Shown here piece after piece: positions 34,014 to 42,958 of a DNA stretch of 64,000 bases (its first letter is position 1; the number at the start of each line of letters is the position of its first letter). Location: the NCBI RefSeq assembly GCF_001591545.1, contig NZ_BCVC01000001.1, positions 1,178,001-1,242,000 of the forward strand. Direction: 5' to 3'. The notes beneath the pieces are model-generated. The model was not told the origin of the DNA. It ran no database searches and saw nothing but the letters and a program-made list of their open reading frames with translations. The position numbers were made by a program, and so were the translations under genes. This stretch comes from Lederbergia lenta NBRC 16444 (GTDB lineage: Bacteria > Bacillota > Bacilli > Bacillales > Bacillaceae_C).

Positions 34014-34739
34014 ATGGGACTTGAATTGAATTATACTTATCTTGACTGTTTGTCAGCATTAGGAGTTGGCGGAGCACATCCGGGGGGGCTTCAACTAACC
34101 AAAGAGCTTTTATCTAAAGAAAAAATAGATGAAACAAAATTGATTCTTGATGCAGGATGTGGAACAGGGCAAACATCTGCATATATTGCTGAACGGTATC
34201 AATGCCAAGTGACAGCATTAGATTCTAACAAAATTATGTTAGATAAAGCTAGAAAGAGATTTTCATCCATACAATTGCCGATCAAGGTGAAGGAAGGGAG
34301 CACTGAAAAACTTCCTTTTGAGGAGAGGATGTTTGACATGATCCTTTCAGAATCAGTTATTTGTTTTACAGATATATGTCTAACAATAAGTGAATTTAAA
34401 AGAGTATTAAAACAGAATGGTGTATTGATCGCCACTGAAATGGTTCTTGAAAAATCATTAGCTGAAAAAGATCTAAAAACAATTGTCGATTTTTATGGAG
34501 TTACTCAATTATTAACAGAAAAAGAATGGCATAATCTTCTCCAGAAAGCTGGATTTACCCAAGTAAATGTTGAGAAATTTAAGCTTCAATTAGCTAAAAA
34601 TGAAGTGCAAAATGCTACTGATTTTTCACTATCTGAAAATATAGATGAAAATATATTTGAAATTCTTGAACAACACGAGTATTTTACAACAAAATACAAG
34701 GATATCCTAGGTTTCCGAGTTTTTAGATGTTGTATTTGA
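34014..34739 (+). CDS. Class I SAM-dependent methyltransferase
   Basis: A 241-residue methyltransferase with motif I LILDAGCGTGQTSAYIA (about 42-58), the acidic ribose-binding residue in VTALDSN, and LPFEERMFDMILSESV as motif II/post region. The substrate is unknown; the GGAHPGGL segment near residue 19 is a subfamily trait. AAAAAGG touches the ATG at 34014, so TTG 34026 (giving MNYTYLDCLSALG) with better spacing may be the true start. It is a single gene between a terminator and a spacer of about 200 bases. Confidence 0.88.
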   Translation: MGLELNYTYLDCLSALGVGGAHPGGLQLTKELLSKEKIDETKLILDAGCGTGQTSAYIAERYQCQVTALDSNKIMLDKARKRFSSIQLPIKVKEGSTEKLPFEERMFDMILSESVICFTDICLTISEFKRVLKQNGVLIATEMVLEKSLAEKDLKTIVDFYGVTQLLTEKEWHNLLQKAGFTQVNVEKFKLQLAKNEVQNATDFSLSENIDENIFEILEQHEYFTTKYKDILGFRVFRCCI

Positions 34740-34937
34740 ATTATTCGATCTTATATATTAAAGTGCTTTTCAAATCGAATGTTGCAAGCGATGAATGGGT
34801 GAAGTTAGATTTATAAATAATAAACGAATATTTAATGAATACGTGGAGTCCTATGACTTTTCTTTTTTATTGTGTCTATACCTTCATTTCTATATAATAT
34901 GAAAGATTAGCTCAACAAGAAAAGGAGAAGTTTTTGG

Positions 34938-35219
34938 ATGGAAGAAAAAGAAAGAATGGACTGGCGTTTTAAAATAGCACATAAAGAAGCGTGGATTGGT
35001 GTTATTTTAGTAATTATTCATTTTCTATGGTGGTTTGGTTTTGCATTTGGATTAGGTAAAAAGCCAGTTGAAGAATATTCATATGTATTTGGATTGCCAG
35101 CATGGTTCTTTTATAGTTGTGTGCTTGGATTTATTGTAATGGTTTTTCTCGTTTCTATAGCTATAAAGTTTTTATTCAAAGATATTCCATTTGATGATGA
35201 GGAAGGGGAAAAGAAGTGA
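34938..35219 (+). CDS. yhdT: YhdT/DUF997 family membrane protein
   Basis: A 93-residue protein with two transmembrane helices (about 20-40 and 57-77) and an acidic C-terminus. KEAWIGVILVIIHFLWWFGFAFG and the YVFGLPAWFFYSC segment are the DUF997/YhdT signature. YhdT is found directly upstream of panF in many bacteria and is thought to belong to the pantothenate symporter. Here its TGA overlaps the panF GTG by 4 bases. AAAGGAG lies upstream of the ATG. Confidence 0.92.
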   Translation: MEEKERMDWRFKIAHKEAWIGVILVIIHFLWWFGFAFGLGKKPVEEYSYVFGLPAWFFYSCVLGFIVMVFLVSIAIKFLFKDIPFDDEEGEKK

Positions 35220-36655
35220 ATATTCAAGTCATCTTGCCTTTATTATTCTTTCTTATCATCATTTTCATTGCGGGGATATACGCGGCAAAATATATAAAAA
35301 CTTCGGATTCATTTTTACAAGAGTATTTTCTTGGAAGTAGGCAGTTGGGTGGATTTGTATTGGCGATGACAATGATCGCTACATACGGAAGTGCAAGTAG
35401 TTTTCTCGGTGGGCCCGGTGCAGCCTATCATTACGGACTCGCATGGGTATTATTAGCTATGACTCAAGTTGTATCTGGATACTTTCTTCTTATGGTGCTT
35501 GGGAAGAAGTTCGCTATAATGGCTAGAAAATACGACGCAGTTACTTTAACCGACTTTTTGAAAAGCAGGTACAACTCTCATTGGGTAAGCATTATCTCAG
35601 CGATTAGTATTATTATATTTCTATTCTCAGCAATGACGGCGCAGTGGGTAGGGGGCGCAAGGCTAATTGAATCGGTTGTTGGCGTTTCGTATACAACAGC
35701 TTTGTTCATTTTTGCTGTTTCCGTTATGATTTATGTTATTATCGGTGGATTTCGCGCAGTTGCGATTACAGACGGTATCCAAGGAATGATTATGCTTGGA
35801 GGAACAATCATCATTGTAGTTGCAGCCATTATCGCGGGTGGTGGCATAGAAAACATTATGACCGAGCTCAGAAACGAGAACCCCAATTTATTAAGTCCAT
35901 ATGGCTCTGACAAGAGTTTAACGCCATTATACATTTCTTCGTTTTGGATTCTCGTAGGAGTGGGTGTAGTTGGGTTGCCACAAGTTTCTGTAAGAGCAAT
36001 GTCATATAAAAATGCTCGATCGATGCATAAGGCAATCATCATTGGTACGATTGTGATTGGAATTATTATGCTCGGTATGCACCTTGCTGGAGTGTTTGCG
36101 AGAGTGATCATACCAGGTATTAATGTACCAGATACGGTGATGCCAACTTTAGCACTTTCTATTTTGCCGCCATGGGCAGCGGGGATCGTATTGGCCGCAC
36201 CTATGGCAGCAATTATGTCAACTGTGGATTCATTGCTATTGCTTGTTGCATCGGCAATAGTGAAAGATTTATATGTTGGTTATATTAACCCAAAGGCGGA
36301 AATATCTAAAATAAAGACAATTAGTTTTTGGACAACCGCTTTAATCGGCGGAGCAGTTTTTCTTTTAGCGATTCACCCTCCTGAATTACTCATTTGGCTA
36401 AATTTATTTTCTTTTGGAGGATTGGAAGCTGTATTTATATGGCCTGTTGTGCTCGGTCTATATTGGCATAGAGGAAATAAATATGGAGCTATTAGCTCCA
36501 TGGTTGCAGGTATGGGATCATATATATTTTTTCATTTATGGTATCCAGATGCTTTTGGTATGCACACGGTTGTGCTACCTGTCTTCATTTCTCTTATCGT
36601 ATTTGTCCTTGTGTCTATATCAACATCCGCTAAACATAAACGTATTACATACTAA
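35216..36655 (+). CDS. panF: Sodium/pantothenate symporter
   Basis: A 479-residue, about 13-helix member of the sodium:solute symporter family. The early GSRQLGGFVLAMTMIATYGSASSFLGGPG, the WVGGARLIE segment and GGFRAVAITDGIQGMIM match PanF. It imports pantothenate, the precursor of coenzyme A, with Na+. The GTG start overlaps the yhdT stop, so the pair is translationally coupled. A GC-rich hairpin AGCCCACAG/CTGTGGGCT (36667-36698) follows. Confidence 0.93.
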   Translation: MNIQVILPLLFFLIIIFIAGIYAAKYIKTSDSFLQEYFLGSRQLGGFVLAMTMIATYGSASSFLGGPGAAYHYGLAWVLLAMTQVVSGYFLLMVLGKKFAIMARKYDAVTLTDFLKSRYNSHWVSIISAISIIIFLFSAMTAQWVGGARLIESVVGVSYTTALFIFAVSVMIYVIIGGFRAVAITDGIQGMIMLGGTIIIVVAAIIAGGGIENIMTELRNENPNLLSPYGSDKSLTPLYISSFWILVGVGVVGLPQVSVRAMSYKNARSMHKAIIIGTIVIGIIMLGMHLAGVFARVIIPGINVPDTVMPTLALSILPPWAAGIVLAAPMAAIMSTVDSLLLLVASAIVKDLYVGYINPKAEISKIKTISFWTTALIGGAVFLLAIHPPELLIWLNLFSFGGLEAVFIWPVVLGLYWHRGNKYGAISSMVAGMGSYIFFHLWYPDAFGMHTVVLPVFISLIVFVLVSISTSAKHKRITY

Positions 36656-36666
36656 TAAACAGGTTA

Positions 36667-36698
36667 AGCCCACAGAAGATCCTTATCTCCTGTGGGCT
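36667..36698. terminator. Hairpin between panF and the converging MFS gene
   Basis: A perfect 9-base inverted repeat AGCCCACAG / CTGTGGGCT. No strong T run follows on either side, so termination efficiency is uncertain. Confidence 0.5.
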
Positions 36699-36717
36699 GT
36701 GCCAAAGAAAAAATCAA

Positions 36718-37980
36718 TTACTCTAAAACAGGCTTTATTTCTATGGCTTGCTTTTCTTTCTCAGGTTTTATTGCTATAAGGGCAAGCAAAGCGCCAATAA
36801 GACTAAGACCGACAAGCAGGAGAATCATGTCAATATTATTTCCTTTCATTAATAACGCAATAACTGGAGGCCCTGCAGCTACTCCTGCAAAGCGCATAGA
36901 ACTGAAAATGGATGTAATCGTACCACGCATTTCTTTTTCTATGCTTTGTGTTAAAATGGCGTCTAAACAAGGCAGAGCAGCGCCAATTCCAATTCCACAA
37001 AAAGAAAAAACAATAATCAAATAAATAAACTTATCAGATATCATAGTTGCAGCTACAGTAGCACCTACCAAGACGATGCCAAAAAATGAAATCCATTTCA
37101 TTTTTATTAAACTATCCTTAATTACTCTCCCAGCAGTAAATGAAGCGATACATAAAGCAGCTAAAGGTATCGCTAACAAGAAACCTTTCTTTATACCATC
37201 ATATCCATAATTATCTTCCAAAATGGAGGATAAATAAAAAAGCAACCCAAATAAAATAAACATTAATATTGCCCCAATAATAAAAACGGCTATTAACCAT
37301 CTTCGGTGTGCTTTAAATATTTCTTTGGTGTTTTTGGAGAATCTGCCAAAAGATAACTCATGCTTGTCATTTTTCGGTTTTTTTACTAAGAATAAAATTA
37401 AAATTAAAGAAATGAGACTAAATACCGGAATAGAAAAAAACGGTAGAAACCAAACCAAACCTGCTAAGAGAGAGCCGAGAACAGGACTTAACACCTTTCC
37501 AAATGTATTAGAGGTCTCTATTAATCCCAAAGTGGTACTTACGTCTTTATCATCCTTGAATAAATCTCCAACAAGAGGAAGAACGATAGGAAAAGCTCCG
37601 GCAGCACCAATACCTTGTAGAACCCTTCCGATAATAATCCACATAAATGCAGAATCCATTTGCCAAGATGCCCATCCAGCGATAATCCCACCAATTCCAG
37701 TGATAATTAACGAAGGGACTATTACAATTTTCCGCCCAAACTTATCAGATAGAAAACCCGCAATCGGTATAAGGATTATTGCTACGATGGAATAAACAGT
37801 AATAATATAGCTTGATTGCAGCTTTGTAATATCAAGTTCTTTCTCCAATTGAGGTAAAATTGGAATAAGCATGGAATTCCCCAATGTCATGATTAGTGGG
37901 ATTGAAGCGATAGAAAGAATGGCCCACTTTTTCTCGGATATTCCACTACTTGCCCTAACTTCATTTTGATTTTGTCCCAT
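36718..37980 (-). CDS. MFS drug/siderophore exporter (YitG/YmfD-like)
   Basis: A 420-residue, 12-helix major facilitator. ISEKKWAILSIASIPLIMTLGNSM at the start, the motif A loop GFLSDKFGRKIVI, and motif C in GRVLQGIGAAGAFPIVLPLVGDL mark a drug:proton antiporter. The closest B. subtilis relatives I recall are YitG and the bacillibactin exporter YmfD. The substrate is unknown. It is monocistronic, converging on panF. Confidence 0.88.
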   Translation of the reverse strand: MGQNQNEVRASSGISEKKWAILSIASIPLIMTLGNSMLIPILPQLEKELDITKLQSSYIITVYSIVAIILIPIAGFLSDKFGRKIVIVPSLIITGIGGIIAGWASWQMDSAFMWIIIGRVLQGIGAAGAFPIVLPLVGDLFKDDKDVSTTLGLIETSNTFGKVLSPVLGSLLAGLVWFLPFFSIPVFSLISLILILFLVKKPKNDKHELSFGRFSKNTKEIFKAHRRWLIAVFIIGAILMFILFGLLFYLSSILEDNYGYDGIKKGFLLAIPLAALCIASFTAGRVIKDSLIKMKWISFFGIVLVGATVAATMISDKFIYLIIVFSFCGIGIGAALPCLDAILTQSIEKEMRGTITSIFSSMRFAGVAAGPPVIALLMKGNNIDMILLLVGLSLIGALLALIAIKPEKEKQAIEIKPVLE

Positions 37981-38129
37981 GGCTATTTCCTTTCACACAT
38001 AGTAAAATTAATATTTACTAATTTTAATTATTTATCCTTCATTTGTAGAATAGGTAAGAAATCAAATGTAACAAAGGGCAAAATAAGTATGTTCATTAGT
38101 TAAATAAAGATAGAAAGGTAAGAATTAAT

Positions 38130-38600
38130 AAGTAATCAGCATGATTAAACAAACAAGGATTCGAAAGTGATGAAATAGCTGATCTGTAGCATCAAGGCGG
38201 GGAAGACTGGGCTGTTTGCTTCAATCCATTTAACACTATGAATGATTGAAGCAAACATATAAAATACAATTGCCCGTACCTGTATCTTGGGAAAACATCA
38301 CCAACATGGGTATCGAGGAAGATCAAGTGTAATGCTGTAATCTACTCGATGCGTGATACAACTATTCAAATTACGTAGGGGAAAATCCCATGTTCAACGA
38401 TTGACCCTTATAATAAGGAAAAAGGTGTGCTTTTTGAGGTTGTTGGACAGGGGAAATTGGTTATTTTGCAAAATCTCCTGAATTTGGAGAAATCGACAAG
38501 GAAGTCAAACTTATATTACAAGCCCGTCCTAATCCAATTGTTTCTATTAATAACATACATCATATATTTTTCCATGCCTTAGCTTGCTAAGGCAATGCTT
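38130..38600 (+). pseudogene. Degenerate gene of unknown family
   Basis: Coding-like fragments appear in several frames: NKQGFESDEIADL, HQGGEDWAVCFNPFNTMND, NAVIYSMRDTTIQIT, PYNKEKGVLFEVVGQG and YFAKSPEFGEIDKEVKLIL continuing QARPNPIVSINNIHHIFFHALAC and stop near 38590. The fragments lie in order and look like one protein of about 150 residues broken by several frameshifts and stops. I do not recognise the parent family. The rest of the spacer 37981-38626 holds nothing else. Confidence 0.5.
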
Positions 38601-38626
38601 GAAAAACTTATACTTAAGAAATATAT

Positions 38627-39106
38627 TTAGTCAAATAAATCCGGTGGGGAACCAGTTCGAATAATTGTCACAATGGATTTTCCATCACTAAAATGATTTT
38701 CCCCATATTGAATAGGGAGGAGAGAAAAGAATATATAATAAACTGAAAAATATACGAACTGATAAAAGAATAAATGTTTTGGTAAAATGCCTAAGTAGAT
38801 AGACGAATTTACCAAGACAATTGCTAAGATATTAAAAATGATTCCACCTGCATGAACGAGACAGTGAGTCCACTTATTGTTAATCTTTAATTGTTGATAA
38901 TGGCATTCTGAGTCAAAAAAGTAAACAAGACGCAATTCAAAAATGCCATAAGATAATAGAGTTTTACCCCTACCCAATGCTAATTTAATTTTGCCGCCAA
39001 ATAATTTTGCGAAGAAGAGATGACCTAAAGAATGAATAAGTGCCACAAGTGGTAATGTTACAAAAAAAGCAATGACAAAAGTCATCATATCATTAAATGT
39101 AAACAA
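38627..39106 (-). CDS. Inactive M50-like membrane protein
   Basis: A 159-residue protein with about four membrane helices. It has the layout of a small site-2 protease: HSLGH at 25-29 where active enzymes have HExxH, an HAGGIIFNI segment at 85-93, and an HFSDG motif (D141 G142) where the third metal ligand lies. The catalytic Glu is replaced by Ser26, so it is probably not a protease. A structural or regulatory role in the membrane is possible. It lies 100 bases after a GerT-like gene on the same strand. Confidence 0.78.
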   Translation of the reverse strand: MFTFNDMMTFVIAFFVTLPLVALIHSLGHLFFAKLFGGKIKLALGRGKTLLSYGIFELRLVYFFDSECHYQQLKINNKWTHCLVHAGGIIFNILAIVLVNSSIYLGILPKHLFFYQFVYFSVYYIFFSLLPIQYGENHFSDGKSIVTIIRTGSPPDLFD

Positions 39107-39206
39107 ATTATTACTCCTTAATAATCGTCATATATTATAAAAATGTTTTGCCAATGATTAATAGATGTTTTCACTTATTCCATTGTAATTAAACATTATT
39201 ATTTAA

Positions 39207-39650
39207 TCAGAGTTTTTCAGAGATAGAAATCTCGGTAAATTGTAGATCATCACTTTTAGGGATCTTTATCTCTAGAATATTATCTTTCACTTGGGCAGTA
39301 GCTCCCTTTTTTTTAACAACACAAGGGAGAACGATTACTTTTCTGCTCCCTTCTTCGTGTATGTTTTCAAGAATTGCCTGATTGGAAGTATGAAAAATAC
39401 GTAATTGTTTAAGTGTTACTTCCTTCGGTAAGGTCAATCTTATATAAACGTAATCAAATGTTTCGAACACATTACTCCCTAACGCAGTATCTTCTGATGT
39501 GCTTGGTGACTTTTCTTGCGTATCAGGGAATTGTGAAATATTAAACTTCCGCATCATATCATTTACATAAGATTGAATATCACCCGGTTTCATTTCCTCA
39601 GCCATTTTTTTAAATTCATCTTTGAATGGGAAACTTCCCCAAGGAATCAT
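39207..39650 (-). CDS. Alpha-crystallin (Hsp20)-like protein, GerT/CotM type
   Basis: A 147-residue protein with an N-terminal helical part (MIPWGSFPFKDEFKKM, then DIQSYVNDMMRKF) and a C-terminal Hsp20-like beta-sandwich (FETFDYVYIRLTLP to ILEIKIPK). This resembles GerT, CotM and CotP, spore coat-associated small heat-shock-like proteins of Bacillus. A role in spore coat or germination is likely but inferred. GGGGTG is placed 6 bases before ATG 39650; a GTG at 39659 overlaps it. Confidence 0.8.
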   Translation of the reverse strand: MIPWGSFPFKDEFKKMAEEMKPGDIQSYVNDMMRKFNISQFPDTQEKSPSTSEDTALGSNVFETFDYVYIRLTLPKEVTLKQLRIFHTSNQAILENIHEEGSRKVIVLPCVVKKKGATAQVKDNILEIKIPKSDDLQFTEISISEKL

Positions 39651-39860
39651 ATTTTTCACCCCACAATCATTACCTTTCTATTTATATATATGCGTCATCG
39701 AAAAAAAAGAAATTGAAAAATTACGCAAAATAAAATTAAATAGTAAACTTGAAACAAAACCGTTTGATTTTTTGCTTAATAGTAGTAAGATTGTATATGG
39801 AATTTTAATAGTTCCTTTATAAGAAAGTACTGTTGTAATATCTAAATTAAATAACGGTCA

Positions 39861-39874
39861 TGGAAACGATGTAA
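39861..39874. promoter_or_regulatory. Putative cre site 1 upstream of odhA
   Basis: TGGAAACGATGTAA matches the CcpA consensus TGWAANCGNTNWCA at 12 of 14 positions. It lies upstream of the probable odhA promoter. Confidence 0.45.
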
Positions 39875-39887
39875 ATGATATTAATAC

Positions 39888-39935
39888 TTTAATTTGTTCA
39901 TTTACAGTGTTAAAATGGAGGTGTAAGCGTTTTTT
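39888..39935 (+). promoter_or_regulatory. Probable odhA promoter with cre site 2
   Basis: TAAAAT (39911-39916) is a good -10; TTTAAT (39888-39893), 17 bases upstream, is a weak -35. TGTAAGCGTTTTTT at 39922-39935 fits the cre consensus at 12 of 14 positions and lies on the expected transcript start, where CcpA binding would repress. B. subtilis odhAB is known to be repressed by glucose. Confidence 0.55.
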
Positions 39936-40019
39936 GAAAATGCTTCAGTAATACATAATTACATCGTTTAATTAATCTAAGAAAAAAATATCGTCGAAAA
40001 TTGTGGAGGCGTATTATTA

Positions 40020-42860
40020 ATGAGTAAACGTGCGTCATATCAAGGAACACCTTGGCAAGAATTCTCGGGACCAAACCTTGGGTATGTAATTGAAGAATAC
40101 GACCGGTATGTCAATGATCCAGAGAGTGTTGATCCCGAATTAAAAGGAATGTTTGAACAATGGGGGGCACCCTCACCTGTAATTGAATCTGAAACGACAA
40201 AAGGGCAGGCAGATGTATCTTTTCAAATACCAGCTAATCCAGATATGTATAGTAAAATTGTAGCTGCCGTGAAATTGGCTGATAATATTCGGACATATGG
40301 TCATTTGGCTGCAGATATTAGGCCGTTAAGTGATAAGATACCTGATATCAGAAGAATAGATATCGCGGAATACAATTTGACAGAAGAAGATTTAAAACAA
40401 ATTCCCGCATCTTTTATTTCACCAAATGCTCCGTCAGACTTAAAAGACGGTTTGGATGCGATTACTCACTTGAAAAAAGTGTATACTCAGAAACTTGCAT
40501 TTGAATATCATCAAGTACATGACTTGGAAGAGAAAAATTGGTTGCAAAAACAAATTGAGTCAGAAAGTTTCTATCCTAATCTATCAAAAAAACAAAGAAT
40601 TGCTTTATTATATCGACTTGCAGAAGTAGAAGGTTTTGAAAAATTTATCCATAGAACATTTGTTGGTCAAAAGAGATTTTCCATTGAAGGACTAGATACG
40701 CTCGTTCCATTAATGGATCAAATCATTGGTTCTACAGTAGAAACAGGTACGAGAACTGTTAATATAGGTATGGCTCACCGTGGGCGTCTTAATGTACTGG
40801 CACATGTTCTCGAAAAGCCATATAAATTGATTTTTTCAGAGTTTCAACATGCCCCGAACAAAGATTTGATCCCTTCTGAGGGTTCAATCGGGATTACGTA
40901 CGGATGGACAGGTGATGTGAAATATCACCTAGGTGCCGATCGTAAAGTCAAAAGAGGAAGTACAGCGAATACTAGAATTACCTTGGCTAATAATCCGAGT
41001 CATCTTGAGGTTGTTGGACCTATCGTTGATGGATATACACGAGCAGCCCAAGAGGATCGAAACAAAGCCGGTTATCCGGATCAAGATAAAGCAAGCTGTG
41101 TTGCTATTTCAGTTCATGGAGATGCCGCTTTTCCTGGAGAAGGTATTGTACAGGAAACATTAAATATGGGACGTTTAAAGGGCTATGATACTGGCGGAAC
41201 AATTCATATCATCGCGAATAACATGATCGGTTTTACTACCGAAAGTTCTGATTCACGTTCAACTAAATATGCTTCAGATATAGCAAAAGGTTTTGAAGTA
41301 CCGATTGTTCATGTAAATGCGGATGATCCAGAAGCTGTAATTGCTACAGCAATATTGGCTTATAAATATCGTCAAAAGTTTCATAAAGACTTCGTAGTTG
41401 ATTTAGTCGGTTATAGACGTTTTGGTCACAACGAAATGGACGAGCCGATGGTTACAAATCCACTCATGTACAATGTGGTAAGTAAACATCCAACAGTGAA
41501 AGAAATCTATACTGAACGTCTTATCGAAAAAGGGATATTGCAAAAAGAAGAAGCAACACAGATTGATGAAGAAATTCAAGCGAAATTACAAAAATCTTAT
41601 GATTCTGTCACGAATAAAGATGGTGAACGGGATACTGCTATGAACCCTCCGGAACATATAGTAAACGGTCACAGAGAATTAAAAACAAATGTTCAGGCAG
41701 ATGTGTTAAAAACTATTAATCAAGAACTTTTAGAGTGGCCTGAAAACTTTAATGTATTTCAGAAGCTTAGCCGTATTTTAAAAAGAAGATCCAATCTTGT
41801 TGAAGGCGAAAGCAAAATTGACTGGGCGCATGCAGAATCACTTGCATTTGGTTCTATTTTAAAAGATGGAACACCGATTCGATTTACTGGTCAAGATTCT
41901 CAACGTGGAACGTTTGCACAAAGAAACCTTGTATTACATGATGAGAAAACAGGAGAAGAATACATCCCGATGCATCATTTGAAAGATGTGAAATCCTCAT
42001 TTGTCGTTTACAATAGTCCATTAACAGAAGCGGCTGTAGTTGGTTTCGAATATGGGTACAATGTTTTCGCACCTGAGACTCTAGTAATATGGGAAGCGCA
42101 ATTTGGAGACTTTGCTAATATGGCCCAAGTTTTCTTTGATCAGTTTATTTCTTCCGGTAGAGCAAAATGGGGACAAAAATCTGGTTTAGTTATGTTACTG
42201 CCCCATGCATATGAAGGACAAGGTCCTGAGCATTCAAGTGGAAGGGTAGAAAGATTTTTGCAAAGTGCAGCTGAAAATAACTGGACTGTAGCTAACGCAT
42301 CTACCGCAGGACAGTACTTTCATTTGTTAAGAAGACAAGCAGCTATGTTAAGGGAAGAATGGGTTAGACCATTAGTAGTTATGACACCGAAGAGTTTACT
42401 ACGTCATCCGCTTGCTGCAGCCGATATAACAGATCTATCAGAAGGTAGTTTCCAATCTGTTCTTGAACAAAAAGGGCTCGGAAGTAATTATGATTCTGTA
42501 GAGCGTATCATTCTTTGTAGTGGTAAAGTAGCGATTGATTTGGAAGAACATTTAAAAGATAAAGAAGATGTAGATTGGCTTCACATTGTAAGAGTGGAGG
42601 AATTATATCCTTTTCCAACACAAGAATTAACGACTATCTTTAATCGCTATCCGAACGCAAAAGATCTTGTTTGGGTACAAGAAGAGCCAAAAAATATGGG
42701 TGGATGGTTACATGTTGAACCATATTTAAGAAAAATCGCCTTAGAGGGTGCGGAAGTTAGATACATTGGTCGTCGTAGACGTTCAAGTCCTTCTGAGGGA
42801 GATCCAACTATCCATAGAAAAGAACAAACTCGAATTCTTCAAGCCGCATTCACGAAATAA
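40020..42860 (+). CDS. odhA: 2-oxoglutarate dehydrogenase E1 component
   Basis: A 946-residue thiamine-diphosphate enzyme that decarboxylates 2-oxoglutarate in the TCA cycle and passes the succinyl group to the E2 lipoyl domain. Visible motifs are GMAHRGRLNVLAHVLEKP, NNPSHLEVVGP, the ThDP-binding HGDAAFPGEG with its following NN, and GHNEMDEP. The length fits Bacillus OdhA. TGGAGG lies before the ATG. odhB follows after 98 bases. Two putative cre sites precede it. Confidence 0.97.
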   Translation: MSKRASYQGTPWQEFSGPNLGYVIEEYDRYVNDPESVDPELKGMFEQWGAPSPVIESETTKGQADVSFQIPANPDMYSKIVAAVKLADNIRTYGHLAADIRPLSDKIPDIRRIDIAEYNLTEEDLKQIPASFISPNAPSDLKDGLDAITHLKKVYTQKLAFEYHQVHDLEEKNWLQKQIESESFYPNLSKKQRIALLYRLAEVEGFEKFIHRTFVGQKRFSIEGLDTLVPLMDQIIGSTVETGTRTVNIGMAHRGRLNVLAHVLEKPYKLIFSEFQHAPNKDLIPSEGSIGITYGWTGDVKYHLGADRKVKRGSTANTRITLANNPSHLEVVGPIVDGYTRAAQEDRNKAGYPDQDKASCVAISVHGDAAFPGEGIVQETLNMGRLKGYDTGGTIHIIANNMIGFTTESSDSRSTKYASDIAKGFEVPIVHVNADDPEAVIATAILAYKYRQKFHKDFVVDLVGYRRFGHNEMDEPMVTNPLMYNVVSKHPTVKEIYTERLIEKGILQKEEATQIDEEIQAKLQKSYDSVTNKDGERDTAMNPPEHIVNGHRELKTNVQADVLKTINQELLEWPENFNVFQKLSRILKRRSNLVEGESKIDWAHAESLAFGSILKDGTPIRFTGQDSQRGTFAQRNLVLHDEKTGEEYIPMHHLKDVKSSFVVYNSPLTEAAVVGFEYGYNVFAPETLVIWEAQFGDFANMAQVFFDQFISSGRAKWGQKSGLVMLLPHAYEGQGPEHSSGRVERFLQSAAENNWTVANASTAGQYFHLLRRQAAMLREEWVRPLVVMTPKSLLRHPLAAADITDLSEGSFQSVLEQKGLGSNYDSVERIILCSGKVAIDLEEHLKDKEDVDWLHIVRVEELYPFPTQELTTIFNRYPNAKDLVWVQEEPKNMGGWLHVEPYLRKIALEGAEVRYIGRRRRSSPSEGDPTIHRKEQTRILQAAFTK

Positions 42861-42958
42861 ACTTGAACCAAAAACTTTTGTAGTTTTGTTAATTCAAACC
42901 AGAAGTAGTTGCTTATTAACAGCTGACATCGCTTTATATATTAGAGGAGGATTTTAAA

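Noticed and set aside
36414-36779. 121-codon frame on + strand overlapping the panF end
   Set aside because: Shifted frame of panF running through the hairpin; no start signal.
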